DNA from: an uncultured Calothrix sp.
Lineage (GTDB): Bacteria; Cyanobacteriota; Cyanobacteriia; Cyanobacteriales; Nostocaceae
Assembly (NCBI GenBank): GCA_937973965.1
Contig: CALJJQ010000020.1
Location: forward strand, 1-42,245
Direction of reading: 5' to 3'
Length of the DNA stretch: 42,245 nucleotides
Below are positions 1 to 8,356 of this stretch, in pieces. The first letter of the stretch is position 1. Every line of letters starts with the position of its first letter. Under the pieces are notes generated by a model that was not told the DNA's origin, ran no database searches, and saw only the letters and a list, made by a program, of their open reading frames with translations. Made by a program: the position numbers and the translations under genes.

Positions 1-12
1 GAAAAATAGTAA

Positions 13-32
13 AGACGCGATATATCGCGTCT
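13..32. repeat. GACG-arm palindrome, perfect 20-mer
   Basis: AGACGCGATATATCGCGTCT is its own reverse complement. It is followed by CTCTAT, as in other family members in this window (for example 6919-6938). The stretch 1-249 otherwise shows no gene, only low-complexity CTCCCTACTCCC-type text before the DUF1802 gene. Confidence 0.85.
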
Positions 33-249
33 CTATATCTTGCAAGCAATTGACGGGATTTTAGTCTTCAAAAGTGCAAACAATAGTCATACAGAGTGAA
101 AAAAATCTTGCATCTGTAATTTTTAGGAGCCAATAAAAAAAGGAATTTTTGGGTTAAAACTACTCCCCACTCCCTACTCTCTACTCCCTTCCCTATCCCT
201 ATTCCCTTTTATCTTTGCATCAATTCCTACTAAAATTTCGAAACCACAG

Positions 250-834
250 ATGATGACATCAACTTTCCTTACACATGCATTAAAAGAATGGTCTGTTGCT
301 ATTAATGCACTGGAAACCGGACAAACCATCATGTTGTTGCGCAAAGGTGGTATTCGCGAAGCAGGGGGACGCTTCCAGGTTGACCATACTCAAGTTTTAT
401 TATTTCCTACCTATGAGCATCAAAATCCTGAACTACTTAAAGATTCCTATGGGACGCAAGTTAAAACAGTTGAGTCGGGATGGCATCCTCTGGAAATAAA
501 AATTAGTAGTTGGGCAGAAATTACGGATATTTTACCAATTTTTACGGCTGATAATTTGGCAAGTTTATCCCCTTTTCATATCTGGAATCAACGCTTTATT
601 CAAGAGAGGTTAAAGTGGAAACCACGTCAACCTTTATATATTTTGTTATTGCGAGTTTATTTGTTATCTACACCCTTTTTGATTCCCTACAACAGTAAAT
701 ATGGCGGATGCAAGTCTTGGATTAATTTAGAACAATCAATTACTCTGGATTGGCAAAATCCGGTGATGGGTGAATCGGATTATTTGAACCAGGTAAGTAG
801 TATTCGGCAAATTCTCAATAAATGTGTTGAATAG
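250..834 (+). CDS. DUF1802 family protein
   Basis: A 194-residue soluble protein resembling the cyanobacterial DUF1802 family, whose function is unknown. The N-terminal half has the usual features: a 'LKEW..AI.AL..G.Q' opening, then 'LLRKGGIREAGGRF' at about residues 29-42, then a 'LFPTYEHQ' segment near 51-58. No signal peptide, membrane segment or catalytic motif is visible. ATG ATG at the start allows either of two adjacent Met codons. The gene stands alone; the next gene on this strand begins 1.35 kb downstream, so it is probably monocistronic. Family assignment is by pattern memory and is fairly sure; function is unknown. Confidence 0.75.
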   Translation: MMTSTFLTHALKEWSVAINALETGQTIMLLRKGGIREAGGRFQVDHTQVLLFPTYEHQNPELLKDSYGTQVKTVESGWHPLEIKISSWAEITDILPIFTADNLASLSPFHIWNQRFIQERLKWKPRQPLYILLLRVYLLSTPFLIPYNSKYGGCKSWINLEQSITLDWQNPVMGESDYLNQVSSIRQILNKCVE

Positions 835-2189
835 CACAAGTCTATGAAAAATGATGAAAAATTGCTAGCAAAAGCAGATTTATTCATCATTAGCACTTCT
901 AGCTGTTAAACCTGATTTCTGACAAACCTCTTCAACTTTCAGGGATTAGATTAAAACCAAACCTTTACTCAGCGCTGAACACTCACTTGTGGAAAATATG
1001 GGTTAAGTATTTATGCGGTAAAGTAAAGGAGATAAGTGAAGCATAAACCTTTGTTCAATACATAGTCCCAAAAGTTGGGTTTTGAGCAAAATTGTCTTAC
1101 TGGACTCATATTTGATTTCTGAAAATCCCAAATTTTATCCCACAAAGCTTTGTTTCTCAGTATACCTCACAATGTTCAAGTACAATTCCTAATATGTAAG
1201 CGACATTGATCCAAAAAAACAGACTTCTCACCCCAAACATCTTGTTTTACATCTTCTCCCCCCATCAAGATCCAAGATAAATCATCTCTATAAAATTTAT
1301 CTGGCAGATTATTTTCTGGAAAAATTTTATTAGAGCAATCGTTTTTTAGGGTTATATGGCGAATTGTAAACCTGTAGTTGAACAACTGCTCAGGTAATCC
1401 TAATTTATATTTCCTTTGTTTCACAAAATTGAGTTTATGCTTTACTATGCTCAGTGTAGGTAGTATTGTTTGAGATACTTACCCGAATAAGTATATATAT
1501 CTAATACAATTTACAGTAAATATACTTTGCACGCTGATATATTTCCCTTTTGGTTTATTGACAGGTGACAGCTGACCTTTAAGCATTAAACATTTAAACC
1601 AAAAGCTCACATATTGGAGGTGTAAAGTATAACAGCAGATAGTAGTCCGATATATTTCGGGAAATTTTTGAATATTTTGAATCGATAGATACAATATTCC
1701 TTATTTAATGAATGCAATTGCGAGTTTGTTTGATAATTAGTTTGGTGCTGATTTTGGCTGAAGTTTCGCTCAAGTTCATTGTTGTATTTGCATAAATAAA
1801 TATAGCTTCATTTTTAATCCAGGGAAAATTAGATTATTTAGGTTTTTTAACTATAAATACTTGTGAATTAAGGACTGCATCGATACAACAATCTACCTGA
1901 TTCCATTAGTATGACTTTATTTCCATGATTTTTAGTTTGGTAATTATATTTCCCACAGATGATTGGGTAATTGGATATAACTTAACGTTATATCCATCAG
2001 GTCAATCCAAAATCCGTCTTGGAGAGTTGGTTGCGACGGAAACCGACTCCAAGGCATTTCCGCAAAATCCATACTCTCTGATAAAGCTATGGGTACCCGT
2101 TCTCCGATTTCTCTGTGTATAGCACAGTAGGCTAGGGTCCAAAATCGTTTTGATGATTATCTAAATTACTTCACTTAAATGGATCAAAT
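835..2189. other. 1.35 kb spacer without a convincing gene
   Basis: AT-rich. It contains only short open frames on both strands with no recognisable domain, plausible ribosome binding site or family resemblance. One structured element stands out: an imperfect hairpin at 2018-2053 (CTTGGAG ... CTCCAAG, with further pairing inside). The text near 1555-1580 resembles the low-complexity tails seen in other spacers. An 82-codon minus frame at 1176-1424 is protein-like in composition but unidentified. The promoter of the downstream PATAN-GTPase cassette is presumably near the right end. Confidence 0.5.
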
Positions 2190-3062
2190 ATGGCTCTTTC
2201 TAGTTCTTTTGCAGATTTTTCCTTAGCGGAACTGTTTCAGTTGATTGACAGGGGTAAAAAGTCGGGATGCTTAACAGTTTGTACTTTACCAAACATTAAA
2301 GTTCTTGGTTCCAAGTCAGAGTATTATTATATTTGGTTTCGTCAAGGACAATTGGTGGCAGTAGCCAATAAATTAAATCATCATGGCTTATTGGAAAAGA
2401 TGAATAAGCGGGGTTTAGTCAACGAAAAAATTATCAAAAATATTCTCCAAAATTCACCCAATTCTTCGACCAACCTTTTACCTTTGGGTTTACAATTAAA
2501 AACACAAGGTGTGTTGAGTAGTGAAGACTTAAATTTACTATTTGCCAGCCAATTGCAGCAGGTACGCAAGTTATTTGAAACTCAACAGGGTGTGTTTCAA
2601 TTTGACGCTAAAGCCGAATTACCACTCAACGAAATGACTGGATTAAGTATTAGAGCCATTGAAGTTGCTTTAATGGTATTACGGGTGTTAAAAAATTGGT
2701 CAGCTTTGGCAGATGCTTTACCCGATAAAAACTCCGCAATTGAGACGATTGCTCCAGCAAACTCCCAATTACATCTGCATCCCTTGGAATGGCAAGTATG
2801 GGAATTCGCTAATGGTAGTGCAACCTTAACCGCGATCGCATACCAACTTAACCAACCAATCGCTATCATACAACAAACTGCTTTTCGGCTGATGTTAGCG
2901 GGTTTAGTGGAAGAAGTTCCCTTTGTACCCCCATCCTCTGAACTGCAAGACCGTTCCATTAGTGCTAGTCTAGCAGCGAGAAAAAGCCAAAATTCGCGAT
3001 CGCTCACCATCAGTAGTGCATTTTTGCAAAACCTAGTTGGATTTTTAAGGAGCAAAACTTAA
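2190..3062 (+). CDS. DUF4388 (PATAN, PatA N-terminal-like) domain protein
   Basis: 290 residues. The N-terminal half (about 1-170) matches the PATAN/DUF4388 pattern: 'FSLAELFQLIDRGKKSGCLTV' spread over residues 10-30, an aromatic strand 'YYYIWFRQGQLVAV' near 45-58, and a helical middle ending in 'GVFQF'. This domain occurs in cyanobacterial signalling proteins such as PatA and in type IV pilus and motility regulators, where it is thought to bind partner proteins. The C-terminal part (about 190-250) is winged-helix-like. There is no receiver domain. The stop codon overlaps the start of the GTPase gene by one base (TAATG), so the two are translationally coupled. Likely a regulator or effector of the GTPase (inference). 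Confidence 0.8.
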   Translation: MALSSSFADFSLAELFQLIDRGKKSGCLTVCTLPNIKVLGSKSEYYYIWFRQGQLVAVANKLNHHGLLEKMNKRGLVNEKIIKNILQNSPNSSTNLLPLGLQLKTQGVLSSEDLNLLFASQLQQVRKLFETQQGVFQFDAKAELPLNEMTGLSIRAIEVALMVLRVLKNWSALADALPDKNSAIETIAPANSQLHLHPLEWQVWEFANGSATLTAIAYQLNQPIAIIQQTAFRLMLAGLVEEVPFVPPSSELQDRSISASLAARKSQNSRSLTISSAFLQNLVGFLRSKT

Positions 3063-3643
3063 TGGAAATCCTGCGAATTGTCGTCACAGGAAGCGTAGGT
3101 GCAGGGAAAAGTACCCTGATTCGCACTATCAGCGAAATTGATGTGGTGGACACCGATAAACGCGCTACCGACGAAATGGCAGATATTAAAGATAGTACGA
3201 CGGTAGCTTTAGATTTTGGTCGATTGACCATTGCAGATCAACAATCATTGCATCTCTACGGAACACCGGGACAAGTTCGCTTCGATTTTATGTGGGATAT
3301 TCTCATCCAAAAAGCCCATGCCTATATCTTACTGGTCAATGCCCACCGTCCGGAACATTTACGCTTTGACCGTAAAATCCTCCATTTCCTCAACCAACGG
3401 GTGAGTATCCCCCACTTGATCGGTTTAACCCACACCGATTTTGCTGATGCTTGGGAACCAGAAGATATTGCGATCGCTTTAGGTTTAGACCCCAGTAACA
3501 ATTATCCCCCCATCATCCAGATTAATCCCACCCAACCCCAATCCATCATTCCCGCTCTGATGAATCTCGTCGAACAATTAGCTGCTGATGTAGATTCCGA
3601 GATAAACAATTGTTCGAGCATTCAGTCATCTGGGCAAATGTAG
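3062..3643 (+). CDS. Ras-like small GTPase, MglA/CvnD type
   Basis: 193 residues. The P-loop GSVGAGKST is at residues 10-18 and the Walker-B/G3 segment reads LYGTPGQ (65-71). That GTPGQxRF form is typical of bacterial Ras-like GTPases encoded beside roadblock proteins, such as Streptomyces conservon CvnD. The usual NKxD guanine-specificity motif appears as THTD (123-126), so nucleotide preference deserves testing. No membrane segment or lipid anchor is visible. It starts at the ATG overlapping the upstream PATAN gene's stop codon, and a roadblock/LC7 gene follows 137 bp downstream. By analogy with MglA/MglB this would be a molecular switch controlled by the roadblock protein. The family call is firm; the pathway is inferred. 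Confidence 0.88.
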   Translation: MEILRIVVTGSVGAGKSTLIRTISEIDVVDTDKRATDEMADIKDSTTVALDFGRLTIADQQSLHLYGTPGQVRFDFMWDILIQKAHAYILLVNAHRPEHLRFDRKILHFLNQRVSIPHLIGLTHTDFADAWEPEDIAIALGLDPSNNYPPIIQINPTQPQSIIPALMNLVEQLAADVDSEINNCSSIQSSGQM

Positions 3644-3780
3644 CTAATTTGACTCACATAAACAATTCTTATTCTCTTCTTTACCTAATCCATCTAAGTT
3701 TTACTTAGTTTTCCCAAAAAAGTATCAAAATGGAAGTGTTCAAGAATACCCAAATTTAATAGAATAATTAGGCGACTACC

Positions 3781-4386
3781 ATGACTCTGGGTAAAATTAT
3801 CCAGCTAATTACCAAGAGGTTGACACAAAAAACCTCTGAGTCAGCAGAAATAACAGAGTTGTCAGAAGTTGAGCAATCAACATTCGTAGCACCTACCCGA
3901 CCTCCAACCACGGAATCCGAATCGGTAGAATCGTTGACCGTGGATGGAGATTGTTTGGCTGCGACAACAATGGTTTTTGTTAAAACAGATGAACTCAGAA
4001 GAATTAAGGAAAACAGTATGATTAATTTCTCAATGTTACAGCAGGAATTACAAACCTTCGTCAGTGGTTCTGCTGATGTTCAAGGAGCAGCTTTAGTTAG
4101 TCCTGATGGTTTAGCTTTAGCTTCGGTTTTATCTGCGGGAATGGATGAGGAGCGGACTGCGGCCATGTCTGCATCCATTCTCTCCTTAGGTGAAAGAATT
4201 GCCAGTGAACTAGCACGGGGAGTAGTTGAACGGATTGTGGTAGAAGGTGAAAAAGGCTATGCAGTCTTGGTGGGTTGTGGTAGTGATGCGGTTCTGCTGG
4301 TATTAGCCAATGAGAACGTGAAACAGGGAATTTTGTTTTTAGAAGTGAAGCGAATTGTCTCCAGATTAGCCCCTTTGTTGGGGTAG
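3781..4386 (+). CDS. Roadblock/LC7 domain protein (MglB-like)
   Basis: 201 residues. Residues about 82-201 form a clear roadblock/LC7 domain: 'LQQELQTFV', 'VQGAALVSPDGLALAS', 'ERTAAMSASILSLGERIA' and the closing '..LAPLLG'. Such proteins dimerise and act as GAPs or partners for MglA/CvnD-type GTPases. The first 80 residues are Ser/Thr/Glu/Pro-rich and look disordered. A second start at Met80 (4018) has a good AAGGA box seven bases upstream and would give a compact 122-residue roadblock protein. The upstream ATG at 3781 has only a weak box. Both may be used, or the long start may be wrong. It lies between the GTPase and protoglobin genes on the same strand. Confidence 0.85.
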   Translation: MTLGKIIQLITKRLTQKTSESAEITELSEVEQSTFVAPTRPPTTESESVESLTVDGDCLAATTMVFVKTDELRRIKENSMINFSMLQQELQTFVSGSADVQGAALVSPDGLALASVLSAGMDEERTAAMSASILSLGERIASELARGVVERIVVEGEKGYAVLVGCGSDAVLLVLANENVKQGILFLEVKRIVSRLAPLLG

Positions 4387-4563
4387 TCAGTTACCAAATC
4401 ATCAAAAACAATCCGTACTCTGATATTTGGATTGCTGACTTTCACTGACACATGTTGTCGTGACTTGATCGCGACCAATTTTCCTCTGGAAAAATTCTAT
4501 TGACTAATTATAACTTATAACTTTCATTCCGAATTTAGAAATTCGTCAACTCAGGAGTTCGTA

Positions 4564-5118
4564 ATGGCTTTGGAACCACATGCATTTTTAAAAACCTTAA
4601 TTCAGCGTGCTGGATTGACGGAAGAAGATAAACAATTATTGCGATCGCAATCCGAATGGGGATTTGAAATCGCACCGGAAATGGCAGACCATTTTTATAA
4701 TTATTTACAACGGGACGAGGAAATGAATGCCATCCTCAACAATGGAGAAGGACGTATTCATCGTCTCCGAGAAACTTTTATTCAGTGGTTCCAGGAAATG
4801 TTTACCGGAATGGATAACTGGGGTGATGCATACGCGGACCGTCGTTGGAAAATAGGTCTAGTTCATGTCAGAATTGGTATTGGACCCCAACACGTAGTTC
4901 CCGCAATGGCCACCGTTGTTCATGAAGTGGGTAAGCGTCTGAGAAATGATGGTAAAAGCGAAGAACTCAAGGATGCACTCGGTCGCATTTGTATGATTGA
5001 TTTGGCTTTTATTGAACAAGCTTACATTGAAGTCTCATCCTCTGCGGTATTACGGGAAACAGGGTGGTCGGAAGCTTTATTTCGTCGCTTAATTACCAGC
5101 GGAGCAAAAGTGATGTAA
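4564..5118 (+). CDS. Protoglobin-domain (globin-sensor-like) protein
   Basis: 184 residues, essentially one protoglobin/globin-coupled-sensor domain with no attached output domain. The helix around residues 94-108 contains the family pattern RRWKIGLVHVRIGIGP, in which His101 is the expected proximal heme ligand. Trp75 and other aromatic residues lie in the distal half. It would bind heme and sense O2, NO or CO, or redox state. It closes a four-gene plus-strand run with a PATAN protein, a Ras-like GTPase and a roadblock protein; the 177 bp gap upstream could hold its own promoter. The start is the ATG at 4564 preceded by AGGAG (CAGGAGTTCGTAATG), a good ribosome binding site. Heme binding is inferred from the His-containing motif. 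Confidence 0.82.
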   Translation: MALEPHAFLKTLIQRAGLTEEDKQLLRSQSEWGFEIAPEMADHFYNYLQRDEEMNAILNNGEGRIHRLRETFIQWFQEMFTGMDNWGDAYADRRWKIGLVHVRIGIGPQHVVPAMATVVHEVGKRLRNDGKSEELKDALGRICMIDLAFIEQAYIEVSSSAVLRETGWSEALFRRLITSGAKVM

Positions 5119-5134
5119 ACTTCCATCGAAATTG

Positions 5135-5166
5135 TTGACAGTTGACAGATGAATGTTAACTGTCAA
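5135..5166 (+). terminator. Possible terminator after the protoglobin gene
   Basis: A perfect 9-bp stem TTGACAGTT / AACTGTCAA around a 14-base loop lies 17 bases after the stop codon and is followed by TTAATTT. The stem is AT-rich and the T tract broken. Similar TTGACAG/CTGTCAA text recurs in other spacers (13175, 14630, 21995, 24420), so it may be a repeat acting as a terminator. Confidence 0.4.
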
Positions 5167-5293
5167 TTAATTTACATGATATGAATTAATATTGTAGTAT
5201 GTCACCACCCCGTGATTAGTATTTATTCCTGATGGGGATTAATTTGAATAAATACCCTCAACCACATTAATTTTGAGGGGAAATATAAAGATA

Positions 5294-5360
5294 CGTAGTT
5301 GCGCTTTAGCGCTTGATATTAAAACCTTTTTGATGCTAAAGCCACTACTACAAACCCCTC
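5294..5360 (-). repeat. Dispersed repeat family E, minus copy
   Basis: On the minus strand it reads GAGGGGTTTGTAGTAG, then a CTTTAG block, then AGCGCTAAAGCGC and an ACTACG end. A second copy with the same order lies at 29377-29443 on the plus strand. The GCGCTTTAGCGC core is a hairpin. Located between the protoglobin and hypB genes. Confidence 0.7.
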
Positions 5361-5380
5361 AAAACTTATGCAGTCGAATA

Positions 5381-6238
5381 CTAATTAATCTCACAATTTT
5401 TTAACCACTCATACCATTCCCCTAATCCACTACCAGTTAGGGAAGAAACTTGAAAAATCTTGATATTAGGATTTACCTGTCGAGCATATTCTAAACAACG
5501 TTCCACATCAAATTGTACATAGGGTAGCAAATCAATTTTCGTGAGAATTATCACCTCACAAGCGCGAAACATATGGGGGTATTTAATCGGTTTATCATCC
5601 CCTTCTGTAACAGAAAGAATTACAACCTTAAGTCGTTCTCCTAAATCAAATAAAGCCGGACAAACTAAATTGCCAACATTTTCAATCATCACCACCGAAT
5701 TCATCGGTGGATTCAATTCTTCTAACCCCTTTTCCACCATTGATGCATCTAAATGACAGCCAGTACCAGTGTTAATTTGCACAACTCGACAACCTGTCTC
5801 TTGAATTTTTTGAGCGTCGTTAATTGTCTCTTGGTCTCCTTCTATTACACTGATAGACAATTGATTTTTTAAATCTTGAATCGTCCGAGTTAACAAAGTT
5901 GTTTTTCCCGCACCAGGAGAACTCATCAAATTCAAAGCCAGGATATTTCTGCCTTTCAACCAACCCCGATTTTGGGCTGCAATCAGATTATTTTTTGCTA
6001 AAATATCTTGCTCTAAAGTAATAGTAGTACCATGAATTTTGGCATGAATATAGCTGACTTCATGATGGTCATGATTATGGGAGTGGGAATGGGTAATTAC
6101 GGTACCATCTGGTAAAGTATGGGTATGATGCTTATCATCATGGTTATGGTTATGGTTATTAACAGCTAAAACTTTACCATTTTCTAGATTAGCGATTTGT
6201 GCATTACCATCATCACTACAGCCACAAGTTACACACAT
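5381..6238 (-). CDS. hypB: Hydrogenase nickel incorporation GTPase HypB
   Basis: 285 residues. HypB is the GTPase that, with HypA, delivers nickel to the large subunit of [NiFe]-hydrogenase. The N-terminus carries CxxCGC-type cysteines (Cys2, Cys5, Cys7), followed by a long His-rich stretch (about 29-64) expected to store Ni or Zn. The GTPase core has a P-loop SSPGAGKTT (106-114), GTGCHLD with Cys161-His162 at the dimer metal site, ENVGNLVCP with Cys193, and TKID (233-236) for guanine recognition. Length and motifs are complete. Its start overlaps the end of hypA by 10 bp, so the pair is translationally coupled. It is the last gene of the hyp cluster. Confidence 0.97.
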   Translation of the reverse strand: MCVTCGCSDDGNAQIANLENGKVLAVNNHNHNHDDKHHTHTLPDGTVITHSHSHNHDHHEVSYIHAKIHGTTITLEQDILAKNNLIAAQNRGWLKGRNILALNLMSSPGAGKTTLLTRTIQDLKNQLSISVIEGDQETINDAQKIQETGCRVVQINTGTGCHLDASMVEKGLEELNPPMNSVVMIENVGNLVCPALFDLGERLKVVILSVTEGDDKPIKYPHMFRACEVIILTKIDLLPYVQFDVERCLEYARQVNPNIKIFQVSSLTGSGLGEWYEWLKNCEIN

Positions 6239-6570
6239 ATTTCCTCTACCTCAATTTCTTTAATTTTCAGTTCTTCACCAGCAATGACATCTATCTCTCT
6301 ACTACCACATTGACAAATAGCAAAATGTATATCTAGGTTAAATTCTCCACCACACACACGACATTTTCCTAAACCAGGAATTTCCCGAATTTCTAACTTG
6401 GCTGCGTCTAAAACAGTACCCTGGGAACATATATCAAAACAAAAACGAATTGCATCCGGCATAATTGCCGAAAGTTGACCAATTTCCAGCACGACTCGCT
6501 TGACCTTGGCTTGTTGTGCATGTTCTGCAACAATCGCCACAATGTTTTGTGTAATTCCTAATTCATGCAT
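6229..6570 (-). CDS. hypA: Hydrogenase maturation nickel chaperone HypA
   Basis: 113 residues starting with MHELGITQ, the conserved HypA N-terminus in which His2 and Glu3 help bind nickel. The open frame extends 26 codons further upstream, but that extension is not HypA-like and the MHE start at 6570 is clearly correct. The structural zinc site shows as CRVCGG and CQCGS (four Cys) in the second half. HypA works with HypB in nickel insertion. The gene overlaps hypB by 10 bp and is separated from hypE by 403 bp, so hypAB may have its own promoter. Confidence 0.96.
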   Translation of the reverse strand: MHELGITQNIVAIVAEHAQQAKVKRVVLEIGQLSAIMPDAIRFCFDICSQGTVLDAAKLEIREIPGLGKCRVCGGEFNLDIHFAICQCGSREIDVIAGEELKIKEIEVEEICV

Positions 6571-6973
6571 AAAATCATTATTTTTTGATAGTTTGTAATT
6601 GGTAGGTAAATTATCTGTGTGAGCAGGGAGTAGAAAACAGAAAAACACTTTTTAATTCTATGGAGTTTTTCATAAATCAAATATGAATTCAATATCATAA
6701 TTGTGATGCTAAATTCACAGACTGAATGAGGAAATCAATAACAGTAAACAGAGGAAAATGTGATGATAAATTATTACCCCTAAGAACAAATATAATTTGA
6801 TAAAATGCACAAGACTCTGGGATTTTTATCAAGCTAATTGATGATAATAATATAATAAAATGGTAATGCAGGATTTTATCACTTAATTAATTTCAAATAC
6901 GACTACCGATTCCTGTACAGACGCGACATGTCGCGTCTCTATTTTTAGAATATCCTCTAAAAATCAGACAAAA
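6571..6973. other. 403 bp spacer between hypE and hypA
   Basis: AT-rich, without a plausible gene. It contains one perfect palindrome at 6919-6938 (AGACGCGACATGTCGCGTCT) of the same family as 13-32. Possible site of a separate hypAB promoter, but no clear -10/-35 pair could be assigned. Confidence 0.6.
6919..6938. repeat. GACG-arm palindrome, perfect 20-mer
   Basis: AGACGCGACATGTCGCGTCT equals its reverse complement. Compared with 13-32, the core differs symmetrically (ACATGT instead of ATATAT), so pairing is preserved. It lies 35 bp downstream of the hypE stop codon. Confidence 0.85.
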
Positions 6974-8017
6974 TCAACAAATTCTCGGTAACTGATCACC
7001 CACCAACATATCCACAATTCTCTCAGCACCAAAAATACTTTTTAAAAACACAACTCCCCCAGGATTTGCAACCACCTCACCAATAATACAAGCACCTTTT
7101 CCCGCAGGATGGGACTTCATTGCTGTTAAAATTTCCTCTCCATATTCCTGTCCTACAAATAATACTAACTTCCCTTCATTCGCCAAATATAAGGGGTCTA
7201 AACCCAAAATTTCGCACACCCCTTTCACCTCTTCCCGAATGGGAATATATTGTTCATCCAGACGAATTCCCACATTTGCACTGACTGCAAATTCATTTAA
7301 AACTGTTGCTAAACCACCTCTAGTTACATCCCGCATTGCATGAATTTGTGGACAAATATCCAGAATAGTTTCTACTAAACTATGCAGGGGTTGACAATCG
7401 CTTTCAATATTAGTTTCCAAGGCTAATTCACCCCTCGCAATTAAAATTGCTGTCCCATGATTACCCAACTCACCATTAATAATAACCACATCTCCCGGTT
7501 GAATATTCTGCGCAGCGCAATTAATACCTCCAGGAATTACACCAATCCCCGTAGTATTAATAAATAACTGATCTGCTGCACCACGATGAACAACTTTTGT
7601 GTCACCCGTAACTATTGTGACTCCAGCTTGAGTTGCTGCAAACTGCATACTTTCAGCAACCCGACGCAATGTGTCTACCGCTAATCCTTCCTCTAAAATC
7701 ACACTACAACTTAGGTATAAAGGCTTTGCACCACTAACAACTAAGTCGTTAATAGTACCATTAACGGCTAACTTACCAATGTCACCTCCAGGGAAAAATA
7801 GGGGATCTACCACATAGGAATCAGTCGTAAAAGCAAGTCGATTTCCATATTCCATCAAACTCGCTAAATTTAAACTAGCTTGGTCTTCTAGGGAGGAGAG
7901 AATTGGATTATCAAAATTACTCACAAAAATATCATCAATTAAATCCCGCATAGCTTTCCCACCACTACCATGTGCAAGGGTAATATGGGTATCCCTCACT
8001 TTTTTATGTCGTACCAT
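6974..8017 (-). CDS. hypE: Hydrogenase expression/formation protein HypE
   Basis: 347 residues of the PurM/SelD-like ATPase superfamily. The N-terminal 'LAHGSGGKAM' glycine-rich segment (about 14-23) and 'TTDSYVVDPLFFPGGDIGKLAVNG' region (split around residues 64-87) are typical. The C-terminus is PRIC. The terminal cysteine (Cys347) receives the carbamoyl group from HypF and is dehydrated to the thiocyanate that becomes the CN ligand of the Fe site. The intact C-terminus argues for an active protein. A 330 bp repeat-filled gap separates it from hypD upstream. Confidence 0.97.
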   Translation of the reverse strand: MVRHKKVRDTHITLAHGSGGKAMRDLIDDIFVSNFDNPILSSLEDQASLNLASLMEYGNRLAFTTDSYVVDPLFFPGGDIGKLAVNGTINDLVVSGAKPLYLSCSVILEEGLAVDTLRRVAESMQFAATQAGVTIVTGDTKVVHRGAADQLFINTTGIGVIPGGINCAAQNIQPGDVVIINGELGNHGTAILIARGELALETNIESDCQPLHSLVETILDICPQIHAMRDVTRGGLATVLNEFAVSANVGIRLDEQYIPIREEVKGVCEILGLDPLYLANEGKLVLFVGQEYGEEILTAMKSHPAGKGACIIGEVVANPGGVVFLKSIFGAERIVDMLVGDQLPRIC

Positions 8018-8025
8018 ATCAATTT

Positions 8026-8060
8026 AATTTGTAATTTGTAATTTGTAATTCGTAATTTGT
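8026..8060 (+). repeat. Heptanucleotide tandem repeat (AATTYGT)5
   Basis: Five consecutive 7-mers: AATTTGT three times, AATTCGT, AATTTGT. This is the short tandemly repeated repetitive (STRR) type known from heterocystous cyanobacteria. It begins 8 bp upstream of the hypE start codon, within its leader. Confidence 0.85.
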
Positions 8061-8061
8061 A

Positions 8062-8165
8062 ATACCCGCTACGCGGGAAGCAAGCTACGTAATAGCCTGC
8101 GGCAACGCTTCGCGTACGTAATTCCCGCTACGTAGGAAGCAAGCTACGTAATTCGTTATAGTCTG
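8062..8165. repeat. Palindromic GC-rich repeat cluster in the hypD-hypE gap
   Basis: Two CCCGCTACG(C/T)(G/A)GG hairpin units, each followed by AAGCAAGCTACGTAAT, alternate with AACGCTTCGCGTACG. The same units occur in the hypF-hypC gap (about 9861-9945). They would fold into stable stem-loops in a hyp transcript. Confidence 0.8.
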
Positions 8166-8331
8166 GGGTAAGGCTACATCTACAAAATTCGTAATTCGTC
8201 ATGGTTTAAAGTAAGGCCGGATCTACACAATTAAAAAAGGGTTTAATTCCTCTACTTCTATCTATTATCTAGATATAGTCCTACTTCAGATGGATTCTAA
8301 CCTCATTCATAATTATTAATTATTCATTCTT

Positions 8332-8356
8332 AATTACGAATTACGAATTACGAATT
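8332..8356 (-). repeat. Heptanucleotide repeat (AATTACG)3.5 overlapping the hypD stop codon
   Basis: Three and a half 7-mers AATTACG, the reverse complement of CGTAATT, related to the AATTCGT unit at 8026-8060 but inverted. The array runs into the hypD coding region and supplies its last codons and TAA stop (complement of 8348-8350). Confidence 0.8.

Noticed and set aside
1176-1424. 82-codon minus-strand frame in the left spacer
   Set aside because: Composition is somewhat protein-like, but there is no ribosome binding site, domain or neighbour support; not enough to call a gene.
1925-2122. 65-codon plus-strand frame
   Set aside because: It runs through the 2018-2053 hairpin and has no family resemblance.
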